A DNA stretch of 58,286 nucleotides from Bacterioplanes sp. (GTDB lineage: Bacteria > Pseudomonadota > Gammaproteobacteria > Pseudomonadales > Oceanobacteraceae): assembly GCA_014859445.1 (NCBI GenBank), contig JACUUC010000018.1, positions 1 to 58,286 of the forward strand, read 5' to 3'. The notes beneath the pieces were generated by a model. That model did no database searches. It saw only the letters and a program-made list of their open reading frames with translations, and was not told where the DNA came from. Every line of letters starts with the position of its first letter. Position 1 is the stretch's first letter. This document shows positions 54,649 to 58,286 of the stretch, piece after piece. A program made the position numbers and the translations under genes.

Positions 54649-55517
54649 TGTCTCCTAAAGCAACCATCGGTTTATTTATTGCAGGTGTGATTCTGCTGAT
54701 CGTTAGCCAAAGCTTGTACGTGGTGAACGAAACAGAGCGTGCGATCAAATTGCAATTTGGTGAAGTTGTGCAATCGGATATTCAACCGGGTGTGCATTTT
54801 AAAACACCGTTCATTCAGAATATTCGCCGCTACGATGCCCGCGTCATTACGTTAGACAGTAATACGGCGCGTTTCTTAACGTCCGACAAACGCTACGTCA
54901 TGGTCGATTTCTACGCACAATGGCGTATTTTGAATGTGCGTGACTTTTACCGTGCAACGGCTGGTCAGCCAGCGCAAGCTTTCGAGTTGATTTCGAACTT
55001 GTTAACGCGCAGTCTGCGTGATGAAGTGGCATCTCGTAACCTGACACAGGTGGTATCGGGTGAACGCGATGAATTAATGGATTCACTCGTCATTGCCGCG
55101 AACGAAGAATCGAAGTCGCGTTGGGGTATTGAGGTGTTGGATTTGCGTATCAAAGCCATTGACCTGCCCGAAGACTTGAGTGCCTCGGTTTACCAGCGTA
55201 TGTCGGCTGAACGTCAGCGTGAAGCGCGTGAGCAACGTTCAGAGGGTACAGAGACGGCGGAAGGGACGCGAGCTCGTGCCGATCGTGAGCGCGTGGTTAT
55301 CGAAGCGGAAGCCTTCCGCGATGCCGAGCGTTTGCGTGGTGAAGGTGATGCTCTGGCCGCTCGTATCTACGCCGATGCTTACAATAAAGATCCTGAGTTC
55401 TACGCATTCACGCGGAGTTTGCGTGCGTACGTTGAAACCTTTAAGGAAAACGACATGATCCTGCTGAAGCCGGATAGTGAGTTTTTCCGTTACTTAAAGA
55501 GCGCAACCGGCAAATAA
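54648..55517 (+). CDS. hflC: FtsH modulator HflC
   Basis: A 289-residue partner of HflK. One membrane segment (residues 7-26), then the SPFH domain (NETERAIKLQFGEVV, PGVHFKTPF) and the C-terminal helix with MSAERQREAREQRSEG, where ERQREA is the usual signature. Starts directly on the hflK stop (TAATG). A terminator follows 68 bases after the stop. Confidence 0.96.
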   Translation: MSPKATIGLFIAGVILLIVSQSLYVVNETERAIKLQFGEVVQSDIQPGVHFKTPFIQNIRRYDARVITLDSNTARFLTSDKRYVMVDFYAQWRILNVRDFYRATAGQPAQAFELISNLLTRSLRDEVASRNLTQVVSGERDELMDSLVIAANEESKSRWGIEVLDLRIKAIDLPEDLSASVYQRMSAERQREAREQRSEGTETAEGTRARADRERVVIEAEAFRDAERLRGEGDALAARIYADAYNKDPEFYAFTRSLRAYVETFKENDMILLKPDSEFFRYLKSATGK

Positions 55518-55570
55518 ACGGTTGAGTTGGTGAACCATAGCCAGTAATCATGTTCAATGTGCGCTGGCTT

Positions 55571-55579
55571 TGCTAGAAT
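55571..55579 (+). promoter_or_regulatory. Candidate extended -10 promoter before hisZ
   Basis: TGCTAGAAT is an extended -10 element (TGn plus five of six TATAAT bases). Its -35 region is poor (TGTTCA). Transcription would start at about 55586, exactly at the start of the terminator hairpin. It may therefore serve an attenuated or very short transcript. Confidence 0.35.
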
Positions 55580-55585
55580 TGCATT

Positions 55586-55611
55586 ACCGGGCTCGGAGCC
55601 CGGTTTTTTTT
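55586..55611 (+). terminator. Rho-independent terminator between hflC and hisZ
   Basis: ACCGGGC (55586-55592) and GCCCGGT (55598-55604) pair around TCGGA, with eight T from 55604 to 55611. It should separate hflK-hflC from hisZ-purA, unless read-through is regulated. Confidence 0.9.
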
Positions 55612-55701
55612 GGTCAGTGTGATCGTTTCAACGACCTTTATTATCGAGCATTGCTGAGGCAAACTCGATTTGTAGCAAAATTAATGACTAAGGCAGACCG
55701 C

Positions 55702-56868
55702 ATGACAAGTGCTGATCGTTGGCTATTGCCAGATGGTATTGATGAAGTGCTACCTCCGGAAGCGCTCCAGGTTGAGCGTTTACGTCGACGCTTGTTAGAT
55801 CGTTTTGATACATGGGGTTATGACCTCGTTATTCCACCGGCATTGGAGTACTTAGACTCGCTGTTGACGGGGGCCGGTAAAGACCTCGATTTACGTACGT
55901 TCAAAGTGACGGATCAGTTGTCAGGTCGCTTAATGGGATTAAGTGCCGATACCACATCGCAAGTGGCACGCATCGATGCCCATAGTTTTGCCCGTGACGG
56001 AGTGAGCCGTTTATCCTATTGCCGTACGGTGTTTCATGCGCAAGCCAGCTCGCTGTTGGCCAGCCGTACTCCGATGCAGATTGGTGCTGAGCTGTATGGC
56101 GAAGCCGGACAACGTGCCGACGTTGAAATCATCAGTTTGATGCTGGATACCTTGATGACTGCGGAGTTGCCTGCGTTGCATCTTGATTTAGGCCATGTCG
56201 GCGTGTTTCGTGCCTTGGCCAACAAAGCCGGTATCAGCAAAGAACAACAAGTTGCCTTGTTCAGCTTATTAAAACTCAAATGCACCAGTGATTTGGATGC
56301 GTGGGCCGAGCGCGAAGTTGCGGACCCCGCGTTGATTGAAGCATTCAAATTGTTGACGCGCTTGCAAGGGGATCGCCAATGCTTATTGGATGCCATTGCC
56401 CGTTTAACCGAATTGGTACCAGAAACCGCCAATGAGTTACAGCGTTTGCAACAAGTGGCCGAGCAGGTCAGTCAGCGATTCCCAAGCATTCCTCTGTATT
56501 TCGATTTAACCGAGTTACGGGGTTACGATTACCATACTGGCTTAGTGTTTGCGGCCTATGTACCCGGTTATGGCGATGCCATCGCTCAAGGTGGACGCTA
56601 TGATGATACCGGTGCGGTATTTGGTCGTGCGCGTGCCGCTACTGGCTTTAGTGCCGATTTAAAAGTGCTGGCGCAGTTTGCTACGGCAGCCAACAATCAT
56701 GGAACGTCGGTAATAGCACCGGCATCCGATGATCCACAATTATGGACAGTCATTCAGCAGTTGCGTGCGCAGGGTAAGCGTGTCTTAGTGCAATTGAATG
56801 ACGATACGGTTTCCGCAGACGCGAGTCTGCAGTTTTTGGATGGCCAGTGGCAGCTGGTCGAAGCGTAA
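55702..56868 (+). CDS. hisZ: ATP phosphoribosyltransferase regulatory subunit HisZ
   Basis: A 388-residue HisRS-like protein without tRNA-charging activity. It binds the short form of HisG and makes it sensitive to histidine. The start ADRWLLPDGIDEVLPPEA is the usual HisZ N terminus, and YDYHTGLVFAAYVPG with QGGRYDDTG matches the histidine-binding fold. The chosen ATG follows AAGG; an ATG at 55684 and the open frame further upstream would run through the terminator. It implies a short HisG elsewhere. Followed by purA. Confidence 0.95.
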   Translation: MTSADRWLLPDGIDEVLPPEALQVERLRRRLLDRFDTWGYDLVIPPALEYLDSLLTGAGKDLDLRTFKVTDQLSGRLMGLSADTTSQVARIDAHSFARDGVSRLSYCRTVFHAQASSLLASRTPMQIGAELYGEAGQRADVEIISLMLDTLMTAELPALHLDLGHVGVFRALANKAGISKEQQVALFSLLKLKCTSDLDAWAEREVADPALIEAFKLLTRLQGDRQCLLDAIARLTELVPETANELQRLQQVAEQVSQRFPSIPLYFDLTELRGYDYHTGLVFAAYVPGYGDAIAQGGRYDDTGAVFGRARAATGFSADLKVLAQFATAANNHGTSVIAPASDDPQLWTVIQQLRAQGKRVLVQLNDDTVSADASLQFLDGQWQLVEA

Positions 56869-56876
56869 ATTATTGA

Positions 56877-58184
<1,308 letters not shown>

Positions 58185-58200
58185 CGTTTTTGTCTGTGTG

Positions 58201-58286
58201 GGAGTGGGCATGCCCATGATGCCCGCCGCAAGGCGGGTAATGGCGTTGTTATCTTTGGCACCGTTGTCGCGGGCATGGCCCGCTCC
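58201..58286. repeat. REP-like pair in inverted orientation (REPIN-like), cut by the window end
   Basis: After purA, GGAGTGGGCATGCCCATGAT (58201-58220) contains the perfect palindrome TGGGCATGCCCA (58205-58216). At the end of the window, the minus strand of 58266-58286 reads GGAGCGGGCCATGCCCGCGA plus one base, a close relative in the opposite direction. Between them CCCGCC and GGCGGG (58222-58237) form a GCAA-loop hairpin. These sequences resemble the REP elements of Pseudomonas, which are dispersed by RAYT transposases. The element is complete only if the window boundary is its true end. Confidence 0.7.

Overview
The window reads as ordinary chromosome of a gammaproteobacterium close to the Pseudomonadales/Oceanospirillales. 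By eye the base composition is near 50% GC. The evidence is gene order and content. The right end has tsaE, an amidase with LysM, mutL, miaA, hfq, hflX, hflK, hflC, hisZ and purA in the Pseudomonas-type order, and HisZ is absent from enterobacteria. MutL carries an endonuclease-like motif seen in species without MutH. A leuS-lptE-holA operon is present, and the right edge holds REP-like repeats of the Pseudomonas type. No rRNA, tRNA, CRISPR array, prophage or insertion sequence was seen.

Left region (1-6.3 kb, minus strand). An arsenic operon runs from 4.3 kb leftwards: an arsenate reductase fused to an ArsR repressor, the Acr3 arsenite pump, a GAPDH that arsenylates glyceraldehyde-3-phosphate, and ArsJ, which exports the product. 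Inverted repeats and a promoter-like sequence sit just upstream of the fusion gene. Before it lie ppnN and a two-CBS-domain protein.

6.3-13.2 kb. An ammonium channel gene with a textbook sigma-54 promoter and a likely NtrC site is followed, in place of glnK, by an unrecognised 219-residue protein. Then come a periplasmic protein of unknown function, purU, a peroxiredoxin-glutaredoxin hybrid behind an OxyR-like box, a small unknown protein, trhA-arfB and a GIY-YIG nuclease.

13.2-29.7 kb. A ceramidase-like lipoprotein is followed by a partial type II secretion cluster (gspN, gspC, gspD) running into yceF, then sodB. Next is a run of poorly characterised envelope genes: a coiled-coil membrane protein coupled to an acyl-CoA-dehydrogenase-like protein, two paralogous secreted proteins in tandem, and a DUF2846-like lipoprotein. 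Class I fumarase, a 7TM diguanylate cyclase with a small secreted partner, a RmlD-like reductase and an unrecognised 199-residue protein follow.

29.9-45.4 kb. The leuS-lptE-holA operon lies on the minus strand. After it come a di-haem cytochrome c, a 1208-residue 5-oxoprolinase, grxD, a FecA-like TonB receptor behind a Fur-like box, a second GAPDH, rsgA, orn and queG.

45.4-58.3 kb. A dense plus-strand housekeeping run (nnrDE, tsaE, amidase, mutL, miaA, hfq, hflX, hflK, hflC, hisZ, purA) ends in the REP pair at the window edge. The least explained loci are the ArsC-ArsR fusion, the amt partner gene, the coiled-coil/acyl-CoA-dehydrogenase-like pair and the paralogous secreted pair.
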